A stretch of DNA of 64,000 nt. It comes from Telmatospirillum sp. Its GTDB lineage: Bacteria; Pseudomonadota; Alphaproteobacteria; Rhodospirillales; Magnetospirillaceae. The position numbers were made by a program, and so were the translations under genes. Under the pieces are notes generated by a model. It was not told the DNA's origin and ran no database searches. It was given only the letters and a program-made list of their open reading frames with translations. Positions within the stretch are counted from its first letter, which is position 1. The number at the start of each line of letters is the position of its first letter. Where the stretch lies: the NCBI GenBank assembly GCA_009712185.1, contig WASQ01000075.1, forward strand, positions 1 through 64,000, read 5' to 3'. This document shows, piece after piece, positions 1 to 9,758 of this stretch.

Positions 1-52
1 GCCCAATCCCTTCCCCCACCCCATTCCCCGATTCTGTCACCAAGGAAATCCC

Positions 53-1108
53 ATGGCTGAAGTCACGATCGCCGGTGTCCGCAAGTCCTTCGGCGCGCCC
101 CATGTCATCCGCGGCGTCGATATCGATATCGACGCCGGAGAGTTCGTCATCCTGGTGGGACCGTCGGGGTGCGGAAAATCGACCCTTCTGCGCATGATCG
201 CAGGCCTTGAGACCATCACGGCGGGCGAAATCCGCATCGGCGGCCGCGTCGTCAACGAGGTCCCGCCCAAGGACCGCGACATCGCCATGGTGTTTCAGAA
301 CTATGCGCTCTATCCGCATATGACGGTGGCGGACAACATGGCCTTCTCCCTGAAGCTCAAGAAGGCGCCGAAACCGGAAATCGACAGCCGCATCGCCCAT
401 GCGGCCTCGATCCTGGGACTGTCCGGGCTCCTGGACCGCTATCCGCGCCAATTGTCGGGCGGACAGCGCCAGCGTGTCGCCATGGGCCGGGCCATCGTTC
501 GCGATCCCCAGGTGTTCCTGTTCGATGAACCGCTGTCCAATCTCGATGCCAAGCTTCGCGTTTCCATGCGCGCCGAGATCAAGGAACTGCACCAGCGCCT
601 CAAGACCACCACCGTCTATGTCACCCATGACCAGATCGAGGCGATGACCATGGCGGAAAAGATCGTCGTCATGCATGACGGGATCGTTGAACAGATCGGC
701 GCGCCGCTTGAGCTTTACGACCGTCCAGCCAACCTGTTCGTGGCGGAATTCATCGGCTCTCCCGCTATGAACACGCTGAAGGGCCGGGTCGACCTTGGCG
801 AATTCGTCAGCGACAAGGGCCTGCGCCTGCCCCTGTCCCCCGCCCCGGCCGGGCTTGGCGGGCCGGCGACGCTGGGCATCCGCCCGGAGCATCTGCGCCT
901 CGGGAGCGGAGGCTTTCCGGCGCACGTCCAGATCGTTGAACCGACGGGGTCGGAAACCCAGATCGTGGTGGATGCCGCCGGCCACACCATCACCTGCCTT
1001 CTGCGCGAGCGGGTCTCCATCCGGCGGGGCGACACTGTTTCAATCAGCGCCCAGCCCGGTCACATCCACCTGTTCGACGGAGAAACCGGCGTTCGCGTCA
1101 CGGACTGA
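53..1108 (+). CDS. Sugar-type ABC transporter ATP-binding protein (MalK/UgpC family)
   Basis: This is the cytoplasmic ATPase that powers an importer of the carbohydrate or glycerol-3-phosphate class. The 351-residue protein has a Walker A motif GPSGCGKST at about residues 36-44, the Q-loop region [10 protein letters not shown] typical of the MalK/UgpC family, the ABC signature [14 protein letters not shown], Walker [12 protein letters not shown], the H-loop [12 protein letters not shown], and a C-terminal TOBE/OB-fold regulatory region from about residue 235. Length and motif order match the family. The ATG follows CAAGGAAATCCC. Its permease and binding-protein partners are not seen and would lie left of the window, so the substrate cannot be assigned. 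The 3' end overlaps the convergent YjbR-like gene by 11 bases. Confidence 0.93.
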   Translation: MAEVTIAGVRKSFGAPHVIRGVDIDIDAGEFVILVGPSGCGKSTLLRMIAGLETITAGEIRIGGRVVNEVPPKDRDIAMVFQNYALYPHMTVADNMAFSLKLKKAPKPEIDSRIAHAASILGLSGLLDRYPRQLSGGQRQRVAMGRAIVRDPQVFLFDEPLSNLDAKLRVSMRAEIKELHQRLKTTTVYVTHDQIEAMTMAEKIVVMHDGIVEQIGAPLELYDRPANLFVAEFIGSPAMNTLKGRVDLGEFVSDKGLRLPLSPAPAGLGGPATLGIRPEHLRLGSGGFPAHVQIVEPTGSETQIVVDAAGHTITCLLRERVSIRRGDTVSISAQPGHIHLFDGETGVRVTD

Positions 1109-1472
1109 CAGACATCTGCCCGGCGAGATCCCGGTCCGGAGGCCGCCGGTCGAGGACGGCATGCAACCCGCGTGACGCCCCCAGACGCCAGGAAATCCCC
1201 AGAAGATCGCAGCTCAGCGCCTCCGGCATCCGGTCCAGCCAGAGGCGCGTCCATCCGTGACGGCCCCAATGGGGCTCGACCTCGCAGGCGTCGGCATATT
1301 CCGACATCAGCCACGCCTGCCGGCCGAGCGGCAGTTTCACCAGTCCCGTCGCGCCGTCGCGCGACAATTGGGCGAAGGTCCTGCCTTCCACCCTGAAGGC
1401 GGCGGCTCCGAAGTGGTTCTGCTCCACCGCATGGGGAAAAAACAACGCACGACGTCGAAAGACCTCTGACAT
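1098..1472 (-). CDS. MmcQ/YjbR-like protein
   Basis: A 124-residue protein whose pattern fits the MmcQ/YjbR (CyaY-like fold) family: an early [15 protein letters not shown] strand pair, a central LKLPL-type segment, a [12 protein letters not shown] stretch and a C-terminal helix containing LLGISWRL. Members are small, often annotated as DNA-binding by fold, but their biochemical role is not established. The ATG at 1472 is preceded by a weak purine-rich stretch (GGGGGAACGG). It converges with the ABC ATPase gene and overlaps its end, so the two transcripts run into each other with no terminator between them. Confidence 0.8.
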   Translation of the reverse strand: MSEVFRRRALFFPHAVEQNHFGAAAFRVEGRTFAQLSRDGATGLVKLPLGRQAWLMSEYADACEVEPHWGRHGWTRLWLDRMPEALSCDLLGISWRLGASRGLHAVLDRRPPDRDLAGQMSVSP

Positions 1473-1533
1473 TCCGTTCCCCCGAACTCCGTCATTGGGA
1501 AAAGCGCCCCCCGGGAACGCCTTTTATGCATTA

Positions 1534-1561
1534 ATGTTATGCCAGCCATGCGTTCAGACAA
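1534..1561 (-). promoter_or_regulatory. Possible sigma-70-type promoter for the YjbR-like gene
   Basis: Read on the minus strand: TTGTCT (1561-1556), a 16-base spacer, then TAACAT (1539-1534), which would start transcription about 55 bases upstream of the ATG at 1472. This is pattern matching only; the sequence between 1473 and 1750 shows nothing else. Confidence 0.35.
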
Positions 1562-1750
1562 GAACATCCGGAGGTTGTGCGATAAAATTCTCAGGCGGCA
1601 CCGTCTCCCCGCCTCGTCCGCCTCCTTTTCAGACACCGGGACGACCGTTTTGGCGTCAGCAGCAGGACGGCGTCACCTCTGACGGCGCACGGTTTAATAC
1701 CATAGCGTGTAGCTCGACCCACCCGCCGCGGGCTCCGTTGCGACCGGTCC

Positions 1751-2284
1751 TCAGACCGTGTCGTTGGTGCGTGACGGATGCAAAAGGCCCATGACGATCA
1801 CATCGAGCCAGCGGCCATCGATGAAAATGGCCCGCCGGAGGACCCCTTCCGTCGCAAAGCCCAGCCGGGCGTAAAGGGCCACCGCGCGAGGATTGTTCTC
1901 GAAGACCGTGAGGCCGATCCGGCTGAGGTTGAGATGTTTCCAGCAATAGTCGATAGCGAGCAGCATCGCCTCGGTGCCGAATCCCCGGCCGCGGTCGCAC
2001 GCGTCACCAATGCGGATTCCCAGCATGGCGGACCGGTGTATCGGGTCGATGTTCAGAATCTGGACATAGCCGATGATTTGCGTCGCGCCGATCCGGCGGA
2101 TGGCGAAAAACACCCGCGTCGGATCATTGCCCCGGTTGAACCACAGTTCCTCCTGGCTTTTCCAAACGGCCGGCCGATAGGCCTCGTTCAGCTTTGCGGC
2201 GTCGAGATCATCCGACCAGCGAAACAGTAACGGAAAATCCGCCGGCAGAATCGGCCCCAAAGACACCAAGGCCCCGCAAATCAT
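1751..2284 (-). CDS. GNAT-family N-acetyltransferase (RimJ/RimL-like)
   Basis: A 177-residue single-domain acetyltransferase that would transfer an acetyl group from acetyl-CoA to an amine; the acceptor is unknown. The N-terminal part has the LGPILPADFPLLFRWSDD pattern, the acetyl-CoA-binding core is GIRIGDACDRGRGFGTEAM (motif A, equivalent to Q/RxxGxG/A), followed by NLSRIGLTVFENNPRAVALYARLGF, typical of the RimJ/RimL group. The start chosen is the ATG at 2284 (MICGALVSLG), preceded by AAAGGGATCAACC; the frame stays open upstream, but that extension has no family similarity. No functional neighbour gives the substrate. Confidence 0.88.
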   Translation of the reverse strand: MICGALVSLGPILPADFPLLFRWSDDLDAAKLNEAYRPAVWKSQEELWFNRGNDPTRVFFAIRRIGATQIIGYVQILNIDPIHRSAMLGIRIGDACDRGRGFGTEAMLLAIDYCWKHLNLSRIGLTVFENNPRAVALYARLGFATEGVLRRAIFIDGRWLDVIVMGLLHPSRTNDTV

Positions 2285-2651
2285 GGTTGATCCCTTTATT
2301 TCGGATAAAGCGCCGGAGGCCCCTTCGGCGCCAGGGAAAAACGGCGGCGAAGAACGATCGCGGCGGCGCAGAGTCCGCCATCCTAGAGTGGCCGCATGTC
2401 CAAACGATGACAAATTCAGGCGCGATTTGTAACAGTCTGTTTCAACCGCCAAATAACGGCTCCACCGACGGACCGCCCAGGCCCGGACCCGGATCCGCGG
2501 AGCCCGTCCTTTTCCTTGAACATCAGGGAGATGACCCCGGTCCGACCGGGACTCCGCCTGGAACCCGCTGAAATTCCGCCCCATCCCCATAACATATTGG
2601 TGAAACAATTTTGGGAGACAATTCACTGCGTAATTTAACCGGACAGATCCC
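2285..2651. other. Intergenic region between divergent GNAT and TPR-sulfotransferase genes
   Basis: About 370 bases separate the two divergently transcribed genes and must hold both promoters. The segment at 2590-2640 is AT-richer than its surroundings (CATAACATATTGG, ACAATTTTGGG). I see no convincing -35/-10 pair, no inverted repeat of note and no small gene. Confidence 0.6.
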
Positions 2652-5132
2652 TTGACCACCAGCGACGACCCTCTTTTCCAACCGCCGGCACCGTCTCCCG
2701 CGGCTGTCCGGCCGACGCCCGGGCAGATCGCCTTCGCCGGCGCGCTGGCGGTGCATCGTCTGGGCAGGATCGCCGAAGCGGCCGATCTTTACGCCGACCT
2801 TCTCCGCCGCTGGCCCGCCCACATTCCGGCGCTTTGCTGCCTGTCGTTGTGCCGGCTCCAGACCGGCCGCGCCGCCGACGCCATCGAGGCGGGTCTGCGG
2901 GCGGCCAGCCTCGATGCCAACTCCTCCGAAGCCTGGTTCTGTCTTGCCAATGCGCAGGCGGCGGCCGGCCGCCTGGACGACGCCAGCGCCAGTTTCATGA
3001 GATTGCTGACACTGACCCCCGGATCCGCCGAAGGGCACAATAATCTCGGCAATGTTCTGACGGCGCAGGGACAGACCGACGCCGCCGCCGGCTTTTTTTC
3101 CGCAGCGCTCCGCCTTCGCCCCGATTATGCGGAGGCCTATTACAACCTCGGCAATCTGCTGATCGCGGCCGGACGCCCCTCCGATGCGCGGCCCTATTTC
3201 GAACGGGCGGTCCGGATCGCGCCCGGGTTCGTCCAGGCATTGAACAATCTGGGGGCCACGCTGACGGCGCTGGAACGGCCGCAGGAGGCCCTTTCCGTCC
3301 TCGCCCGGGCGATCGCGCTCAACCCGGACTATGCCGACGCCCGCTTCAATCTCGGCAACGCGTTCCTCGCCAGCGGCCGACCGGCCGAGGCGGTTCCCCA
3401 TTTCCAGGCCGCCATCGCCAGCGATCCGGGCAATGTCGGCGCTTACGCCAATCTTGGTTTCGCCTTTCTGATGATCAACCGGACGGGCGCCACCGTCGTC
3501 GTCCTGGACCACGCCCATCATCTTCTGCCGCAATCGGGCCCCATCCTGGTCAATCTCGGCAACGCGCTGATCGCCGTCGGCCGCCCGGAGGAGGCCCGCC
3601 ACTGCTATGACCGCGCCGTCACCCTGGATCCGGGCGACATGGACGCCCTGGTCGGCAGGGGAAACGGTCTCGTCGCCCTGAAGCGGCTGGAGGAAGCGAT
3701 CGTCTGCTATCAGGCGGTCCTGGCCTCCCGCGATGATTTCGCCGAGGCGCACAGCAATCTCGGGGCGGCTTTTCAAGGTGTCGACCGGCTGGAGGAGTCC
3801 CGCGCCCACCTGCGCCGCGCCATCGCCCTGAAGCCGCAATCCGCCAATCCCTACGACAATCTCGGCACCACCCTTCAGACCCTCGGCCACGCCGCGGAGG
3901 CCCGGACCGCCTACGCCCGCGCGATCGTCCTGGCCCCGTCAGACCCCAGGCCCCACAACAATCTCGGGATCGCGCTGACGGAATGCGGGCGCTTCGAAGA
4001 CGCACGCGAACGCTTCCTGACGGCAGTCGCCCTTGATCCCGCGAATGGACATTTCCACCGCATGCTGGCAGAGGCCGGTCCCGTCCACCCCCTCCATCTG
4101 CACCAGATGGAAGAGCTTCTTCGCGACCATCCGGGCCTTCCGGAAACCGACTGCATCGAATTACTGTTCGCCCTCTGGAAGGCCTACAATGATGCAGGCC
4201 GGCCAGACGAGGCCATGAGGGCGCTGATCGAAGGCAACCGGCGCAAAAGGGCGACCTTTTCCTTTGACGGCGGCGCCCCGGCAGCGGCGCATGCCCGCAT
4301 CCGGACCGCTTTCCCGGCCGGGCGGCTGGCGACCCCGGAATGGACAGGCCCGGAATGGACAGGCCCGGAATGGACGGGCCCGGAATGGACGGGCCCGGCG
4401 CCGGGACCGGTTCCGCTTTTCATCGTCGGCATGCCGCGATCCGGCACCACCCTTATCGAACAGATCCTCGCCAGTCACCCGCAGGTTTTCGCTGCCGGGG
4501 AACTGCGGGATCTGCGGCGCCTCGCGGACCGGCTGGGCGGGTTTCCGGAGTGCGTGCCAGGCCTTCCGCCCGGCCGGCTCGCCCGCCTCGGCGCCGACTA
4601 TCTGGCCGGCTTGAGATCCCGCGCCCCCGGTTTTCCGGTCGTGGTGGACAAGATGCCGGGCAATTTCCAGTTGATCGGCCTGATCCGCCTCGCCCTGCCC
4701 CAGGCCCGCATCGTTCATGCCGTCCGCGATCCCGTCGACACCTGCCTGTCCTGCTATTCGCGACTGTTCGCCGGACCGCAACCCTGGTCTTACGATCTTG
4801 GAGACCTGGGCCGGCATTACCGCGCCTATGCCTCTTTGATGGATTATTGGCGGGCGGCCCTGCCCGAGGGCGTCATGATCGACGTCCGCTATGAGGACCT
4901 TGTTGCCGACATCAGGGGGCAGGCCGGGCGGTTGCTGGCCCATTGCGGTCTTCCCTGGGACGACCGTTGCCTCGCCTTTCACCGCACCGAACGCGTTGTC
5001 AGAACGGCGAGCGCCACCCAGGTCCGCCGGCCGCTCTACACCAGTTCGGTGGGGCGGGCCCGGCAATGGGGCCCGCTGCTGCAACCGCTGCTGGAGGCGC
5101 TGAACGGCACGGACGGGCCGTCCGGCGGGTGA
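2652..5132 (+). CDS. TPR-repeat sulfotransferase
   Basis: An 826-residue two-part protein. Residues about 20-480 are a run of roughly a dozen tetratricopeptide repeats with recurring N-L-G-N and A-x-x-x-Y/F-x-x-A-L-x-L-x-P patterns. From about residue 588 there is a sulfotransferase domain starting with FIVGMPRSGTTLIEQ, the 5'-phosphosulfate loop that binds PAPS, and continuing through VDKMPGNF and VHAVRDPVDTCLS. It would transfer sulfate to an unidentified acceptor chosen through the TPR scaffold. The start is a TTG at 2652; a stop codon lies seven codons upstream and no in-frame ATG fits, but the ribosome site is weak. The linker carries four EWTGP units. Its stop (TGA) abuts the stop of the convergent cusA gene with no gap. 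Confidence 0.9.
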   Translation: MTTSDDPLFQPPAPSPAAVRPTPGQIAFAGALAVHRLGRIAEAADLYADLLRRWPAHIPALCCLSLCRLQTGRAADAIEAGLRAASLDANSSEAWFCLANAQAAAGRLDDASASFMRLLTLTPGSAEGHNNLGNVLTAQGQTDAAAGFFSAALRLRPDYAEAYYNLGNLLIAAGRPSDARPYFERAVRIAPGFVQALNNLGATLTALERPQEALSVLARAIALNPDYADARFNLGNAFLASGRPAEAVPHFQAAIASDPGNVGAYANLGFAFLMINRTGATVVVLDHAHHLLPQSGPILVNLGNALIAVGRPEEARHCYDRAVTLDPGDMDALVGRGNGLVALKRLEEAIVCYQAVLASRDDFAEAHSNLGAAFQGVDRLEESRAHLRRAIALKPQSANPYDNLGTTLQTLGHAAEARTAYARAIVLAPSDPRPHNNLGIALTECGRFEDARERFLTAVALDPANGHFHRMLAEAGPVHPLHLHQMEELLRDHPGLPETDCIELLFALWKAYNDAGRPDEAMRALIEGNRRKRATFSFDGGAPAAAHARIRTAFPAGRLATPEWTGPEWTGPEWTGPEWTGPAPGPVPLFIVGMPRSGTTLIEQILASHPQVFAAGELRDLRRLADRLGGFPECVPGLPPGRLARLGADYLAGLRSRAPGFPVVVDKMPGNFQLIGLIRLALPQARIVHAVRDPVDTCLSCYSRLFAGPQPWSYDLGDLGRHYRAYASLMDYWRAALPEGVMIDVRYEDLVADIRGQAGRLLAHCGLPWDDRCLAFHRTERVVRTASATQVRRPLYTSSVGRARQWGPLLQPLLEALNGTDGPSGG
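4335..4394 (+). repeat. Four tandem 15-bp repeats in the sulfotransferase linker
   Basis: Four head-to-tail units of CCGGAATGGACRGGC, two with A followed by two with G at the variable base. Being 15 bases long they keep the frame and encode EWTGP four times, at about residues 562-582, exactly between the TPR and sulfotransferase domains. Confidence 0.97.
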
Positions 5133-8100
5133 TCAGCGCCCGTGGAACAGAACGCGTTCCTTGATCAGGGCGTAAACAGCCGGAATGACGATCAGGGTCA
5201 GCACCGTCGAGGACACCATGCCGCCCACCATCGGCACCGCGATCCGGCGCATCACCTCCGATCCCGTGCCCGTGCTCCAGAGGATCGGCAGCAGCCCGGC
5301 CATGATGGCGACCACCGTCATCATCTTGGGGCGCACGCGTTCCACCGCCCCCTCCATGATGGCGCCATAGAGATCGGCCCGGGTCAGGACCGCCCCTTCG
5401 GCCCGGCGGCGGTCCAGAACCGCGGCCAGGGCGTGATCGAGATAGATCAGCATGACGACGCCCGTTTCCGCCGCGACACCCGCCAGCGCGATGAAGCCCA
5501 CCGCCACCGCGACGCTCATATTGTAGCCCAGTCCCCACATCAGCCAGAGCCCGCCCACCAGCGAAAACGGCAGCGACAGCATGACGATCAGTGTTTCGGT
5601 CATACGCCGGAAATTGAGGTAGAGAAGCAGGAAGATCACGAAGATCGTCACCGGAACCACGACCATCATCTTCGCCTTGGCGCGTTCCATATATTCGAAC
5701 TGCCCGCTCCAGGTGACGAAATAACCGGGCGGCATCGGGACGGCGTCCGCCACCGCGCGCCGGGCATCGGCGACATAGCCGCCGATATCGCGCCCCCGGA
5801 TGTCGACATAGATATAGGTCGCGAGCAGGGCGTTCTCGGTGCGGATGGTGGACGGCCCCCGGGTGCGCGTGACGGACGCCAGTTGCCCCAGCGGAATATG
5901 CTGGCCGTCGGCGGCGGGCACCAGGACGCGGGTGGCGATCGCCTCGGGGTCGCTGCGGAAATCCCGGGGATAGCGGACATTGACCGAGAAGCGCTCGCGC
6001 CCCTCCACGGCGGTGGTTACCGGTTCTCCGCCCAGCGCGGTCTGGATCACCTCCTGCAGGTCCCCGACCGTGAGGCCGAAGCGGGCGAGGGCGTCGCGGT
6101 CGGGCTCGATCTCGATATAGTAGCCACCGACGATCCGCTCGGCATAGGCGCTGGTGGTGCCGGGAACGGACCGCACCACCTGTTCGATCCGTTCCGCCAG
6201 CTTTTCCATCTCCGCCAGATCGCGGCCGAACACCTTGATCCCGACCGGCGTCCGGATGCCGGTGGACAGCATGTCGATCCGCCCCTTCAGCGGCATGGTC
6301 CAGGCATTGCTGACCCCGGGCAGCGTCAGCGCCCTGTCCATCTCGGCGATCAGCCGGTCCACCGTCATTCCGGCAGGCCAGTCCGCCTCAGGCTTCAGGG
6401 TGATCACGGTTTCGAACATCTCGGTCGGCGCCGGATCGGTGGCCGTGTCGATGCGGCCGGCTTTGCCGAACACCGTGGCAACCTCCGGGAAGCTTTTGAT
6501 GATTCTGTCCTGGGTCTGCAGAAGTTCGGCGGCCTTGGTGACCGACACCCCGGGCAGGGTGGTCGGCATGAACAGCAGCGATCCCTCGTTCAGCGTCGGC
6601 ATGAACTCCGACCCGACGCGGGTCGCCGGGTAGAGGGATACGCCCAGGATGACGACGGCGGCCAGGATCGCCGGTCCCTTGGCGCCGAGAACGGCGCGGA
6701 TCACCGGGCGGTAAAGCGCGATCAACGCCCTGTTCAGCGGATTGCGCGCCTCCGGCAGGATCCGCCCCCGGATGAACAGGGCCATCAGCACCGGCACCAG
6801 CGTCACCGACAGCAGGGCGGCGCCGGCCATCGCAAAGGTCTTGGTATAAGCCAGCGGCTTGAACATCCGGCCCTCCTGCGATTCCAGGGTGAAAACCGGC
6901 AGAAAGGACACGGTGATGATCAGGAGGCCGAAAAACAATGACGGCCCGACCTCCACGGCCGCGTCGATCAGCGCCTGGACCCGGCTCTGTTCCGGGGCCC
7001 GCCGTTCGAGATGTTTGTGCGCGTTCTCGATCATCACGATGGCGGCGTCCACCATGGCCCCGACGGCGATGGCTATTCCCCCCAGGCTCATGATGTTGGA
7101 TGACAGACCGAGAGCGGACATCACCAAAATGGCGATCAGGACGCCCACCGGCAGCATCAGAATGGCCACCAGGGCGCTCGGGACATGCAGCAGGAACAGA
7201 ACGCAGACCAGGGCGACGATCAGGCTTTCCTCCACCAGCGTATGGCGCAGCGTCGCCACCGCCCGCAGGATCAGATCGGAACGGTCATAGACGGCCGAAA
7301 TGGTGACGCCCTCGGGCAGGCCTCCGGCGATATCGGACAGCTTCTGCTTGACGGACCGGATCACGTCCAGGGCGTTCTGCCCATAACGCTGGACGGCGAC
7401 TCCGCTGACCGCCTCCCCCTCACCGTTCAGTTCGGCAATCCCGCGGCGCTCGTCCGGCCCCAGTTCCACCCGGGCGACGTCACGCAGCAGCACGGGCGTG
7501 CCGTTTTCCGCTTTCAGGACGATGGAACCGATATCGCGGATCCCCCGCAAATATCCCCGGCCACGCACGATGAACTCGGTCTCCGCCATTTCAATGGAAC
7601 GGCCGCCGACATCGGTATTGCTGGCCCGGATCGCCGCCCCCACCCGGCTGAGCGGAATGTTGTAGGACTGCAATTTTCGGGGATCGACCACGACCTGATA
7701 TTGCTGCACGAAACCGCCGACGCCGGCGACCTCCGCCACACCCTCCGCCTTGGCGAGCTGGTAGCGCAGAAACCAGTCCTGGAGGGTGCGCAATTCCGCC
7801 AGGGTCCGGTTGCGGGCCTGAACGACATACTGATAGACCCAGCCGACGCCCGTCGCGTCCGGCCCCAGCGATGGCGTCACCCCGGCCGGCAGTTTCCGGG
7901 CGGCGAAATTCAGATATTCGAGAACGCGCGAACGGGCCCAGTAGATATCGGTACCATCCTCGAAAACCACATAGACGAAACTGCTGCCGAAGGTGGAAAA
8001 CCCGCGGACCACTTTGGATTTCGGAACCGACAGCATGGCGGTGGTCAGGGGATAGGTCACCTGATCCTCGACAACCTGGGGCGCCTGGCCCGGATAGTCC

Positions 8101-8252
8101 GTGTAAAGGATCACCTGGGTGTCCGAAAGATCGGGAAGGGCGTCCAGGGGCAGATGCAGGGTGGCATAGATCCCGGCCGCCACCACCAGGGCCGTGCCCA
8201 GGAGAACGACCACGGCATTGCGCACCGACCACCGGATAATGCTGGAAATCAT
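5133..8252 (-). CDS. cusA: CusA-type Cu(I)/Ag(I) efflux RND permease
   Basis: The 1039-residue inner-membrane proton antiporter of a tripartite heavy-metal efflux pump. It has the RND layout of two halves, each with one N-terminal membrane helix, a large periplasmic loop and five to six further helices. The helix-4 motif GAMVDAAIVMIENAHK is the monovalent-metal (CusA/SilA) form rather than the CzcA divalent form. Three methionines aligned by context with the CusA metal-binding triad are present (in LLFMPTTLPG, DPAPTEMFET and GRIDMLSTGI). The ATG at 8252 has AAGGACG eight bases upstream and gives the expected MISSIIRWSVRN terminus; a TTG 21 bases upstream is less likely. It is the last gene of the efflux operon. 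Confidence 0.96.
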   Translation of the reverse strand: MISSIIRWSVRNAVVVLLGTALVVAAGIYATLHLPLDALPDLSDTQVILYTDYPGQAPQVVEDQVTYPLTTAMLSVPKSKVVRGFSTFGSSFVYVVFEDGTDIYWARSRVLEYLNFAARKLPAGVTPSLGPDATGVGWVYQYVVQARNRTLAELRTLQDWFLRYQLAKAEGVAEVAGVGGFVQQYQVVVDPRKLQSYNIPLSRVGAAIRASNTDVGGRSIEMAETEFIVRGRGYLRGIRDIGSIVLKAENGTPVLLRDVARVELGPDERRGIAELNGEGEAVSGVAVQRYGQNALDVIRSVKQKLSDIAGGLPEGVTISAVYDRSDLILRAVATLRHTLVEESLIVALVCVLFLLHVPSALVAILMLPVGVLIAILVMSALGLSSNIMSLGGIAIAVGAMVDAAIVMIENAHKHLERRAPEQSRVQALIDAAVEVGPSLFFGLLIITVSFLPVFTLESQEGRMFKPLAYTKTFAMAGAALLSVTLVPVLMALFIRGRILPEARNPLNRALIALYRPVIRAVLGAKGPAILAAVVILGVSLYPATRVGSEFMPTLNEGSLLFMPTTLPGVSVTKAAELLQTQDRIIKSFPEVATVFGKAGRIDTATDPAPTEMFETVITLKPEADWPAGMTVDRLIAEMDRALTLPGVSNAWTMPLKGRIDMLSTGIRTPVGIKVFGRDLAEMEKLAERIEQVVRSVPGTTSAYAERIVGGYYIEIEPDRDALARFGLTVGDLQEVIQTALGGEPVTTAVEGRERFSVNVRYPRDFRSDPEAIATRVLVPAADGQHIPLGQLASVTRTRGPSTIRTENALLATYIYVDIRGRDIGGYVADARRAVADAVPMPPGYFVTWSGQFEYMERAKAKMMVVVPVTIFVIFLLLYLNFRRMTETLIVMLSLPFSLVGGLWLMWGLGYNMSVAVAVGFIALAGVAAETGVVMLIYLDHALAAVLDRRRAEGAVLTRADLYGAIMEGAVERVRPKMMTVVAIMAGLLPILWSTGTGSEVMRRIAVPMVGGMVSSTVLTLIVIPAVYALIKERVLFHGR

Positions 8253-8291
8253 GGTTATTTCGTCCTTGGGCAAAAACGACCGGGAGGGGTC

Positions 8292-9758
8292 TTACGGCTT
8301 CTGGAAGCCTTTGAGCGCGGCGCGCAGATTGCTTTCGGCGTCGATCAGGAAATTGGCGCTGGTCACCACGGTTTCGCCTGCGGCCACCCCCTGACGGATT
8401 TCGACGAAACCGTCGGCGCGGGCGCCGGTCGCGACCTCGCGCGGCTCGAACCGTCCCTCGCCGCGCTGGACCAGAACCACCCGTTTCGTCCCCGAATCCA
8501 GCAGCGCCTCTTCCGGGACCGCCAGAACCTCGTCACTGGAGGCGCCGGCGGCGATGTCCACCGCGCCGAACAGGGCCGGCTTCAGGCGAAGATCGCGATT
8601 CGCGAGTTCGATCCGCACGCGGGCCGTCCGCGTCTGGGCGGTCAGCACGGGATAGATGAAGGTCACGGTTCCGGTAAAACTTTCTCCCGGCAACGCCTGG
8701 AAGGCCGCCCGGGCGGTCTGCCCCAGATGGATGAAGGGAAGCTCCTGTTCCGAGACCTCGGCGATCAACCAGACGTCGGACAGATCGGCGATCCGGTAAA
8801 GGACGTCGCCCGGCTGAAACCGCTGTCCCTGCACGACCGCCTTTTCCAGGATCACTCCGCCGGCCGGCGCGGTCAGCGCCAGGGTGCGCGCCACACCGCC
8901 CTTCCCCATCAGCCGCGAAAGTTCCGCCGTGTCGATACCCCAGTTCCTGAGCCGTTGCAGGGCGCCATCGACCAACGACCGGGCGGCGGCGCGCGCCTCG
9001 GGCGAGGCATCGGCCGGCAGGGAACCCAGACTGCCCCGGGCCGCGAGATACTCCTCCTGGGCCAGCACCAGATCCGGGCTGTAGACATCCATCAACGGCT
9101 GGGACCGCCGGACCGCCTGCCCGGTCTGATCGACCAGCAGCCGTTCCACATATCCCTCGAAGCGGGGGGCGACGACCTTGAGGCGCCGCTCATCCACCTC
9201 CACCGTCCCGGCCGCCCGCACCGTATGGGTGAGCCGCCGGAGTTCGGCCGGGGCCGTGCGGACCCCCAGCGTCTGAACCCGGTCGGGCGAAATCCGGATG
9301 ACGGAACCGCCCTCGTCGTCCCCCTCATAGACAGGGACATAATCCATGCCCATCGGGTCTTTTTTCGGAACCGGCGAGGTGTCGGCAAGGCCCATCGGAT
9401 TGCGGTAATAAAGAATGCGCCCGCGCGGCGCCGATCCGGCCGGCGCCGGGGACGCGGGCGCGGCAACGGATTGCGCGCCGTCGTCGGCATAGACGGCGAC
9501 GAAATCCCGTCCCTCGGCATCCTTGCGCGGCGTGGGCGAATAGTCGGGCTTTCCCGTGGGGTCCTGATAATAGGCGATGGTCCCCCCGCCTGCCGGGCCG
9601 GACACCGGATGGGGAACCGGCGTCCCGGCCGGATCCGTCCCGCCGATCGTCGGGCGGTCCGATCCCGACCGGCCCAGCCAGTAGCCGCCGCCGCCGGCGG
9701 CGACAACAAGGCTCGCGGCGACAAGGCTCGCGGCGACAGGAAGACGTCGAGGGGTCAC
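8292..9758 (-). CDS. cusB: CusB-type periplasmic adaptor of metal efflux pump
   Basis: A 488-residue membrane-fusion protein bridging CusA and the outer-membrane channel. After an N-terminal membrane anchor (about residues 8-27) come two tandem heavy-metal-binding modules, the second with the NPMG...DPMGMDYVPVY pattern and the first degenerate (YYQDPTGKPDYSP), then barrel-sandwich, alpha-hairpin (about residues 230-290) and beta-barrel regions. Start is a GTG at 9758 preceded by GGGAGGTGAACT; the GTGA overlaps the stop of cusC, implying coupled translation. The anchor segment is partly encoded by a 15-bp tandem duplication. The gap to cusA is short (39 bases). Confidence 0.95.
   Translation of the reverse strand: MTPRRLPVAASLVAASLVVAAGGGGYWLGRSGSDRPTIGGTDPAGTPVPHPVSGPAGGGTIAYYQDPTGKPDYSPTPRKDAEGRDFVAVYADDGAQSVAAPASPAPAGSAPRGRILYYRNPMGLADTSPVPKKDPMGMDYVPVYEGDDEGGSVIRISPDRVQTLGVRTAPAELRRLTHTVRAAGTVEVDERRLKVVAPRFEGYVERLLVDQTGQAVRRSQPLMDVYSPDLVLAQEEYLAARGSLGSLPADASPEARAAARSLVDGALQRLRNWGIDTAELSRLMGKGGVARTLALTAPAGGVILEKAVVQGQRFQPGDVLYRIADLSDVWLIAEVSEQELPFIHLGQTARAAFQALPGESFTGTVTFIYPVLTAQTRTARVRIELANRDLRLKPALFGAVDIAAGASSDEVLAVPEEALLDSGTKRVVLVQRGEGRFEPREVATGARADGFVEIRQGVAAGETVVTSANFLIDAESNLRAALKGFQKP
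9707..9736 (-). repeat. Two tandem 15-bp repeats inside the CusB membrane anchor
   Basis: Two identical head-to-tail copies of a 15-base unit (CAAGGCTCGCGGCGA on the plus strand). On the coding strand this gives the repeated peptide in VAASLVAASLVV, lengthening the hydrophobic anchor by five residues without changing frame. Confidence 0.95.

Noticed and set aside
2523-3890. A 455-codon open frame opposite the TPR region
   Set aside because: It is an antisense shadow of the repeated TPR sequence; its periodic Gly/Gln pattern reflects the repeats on the coding strand.
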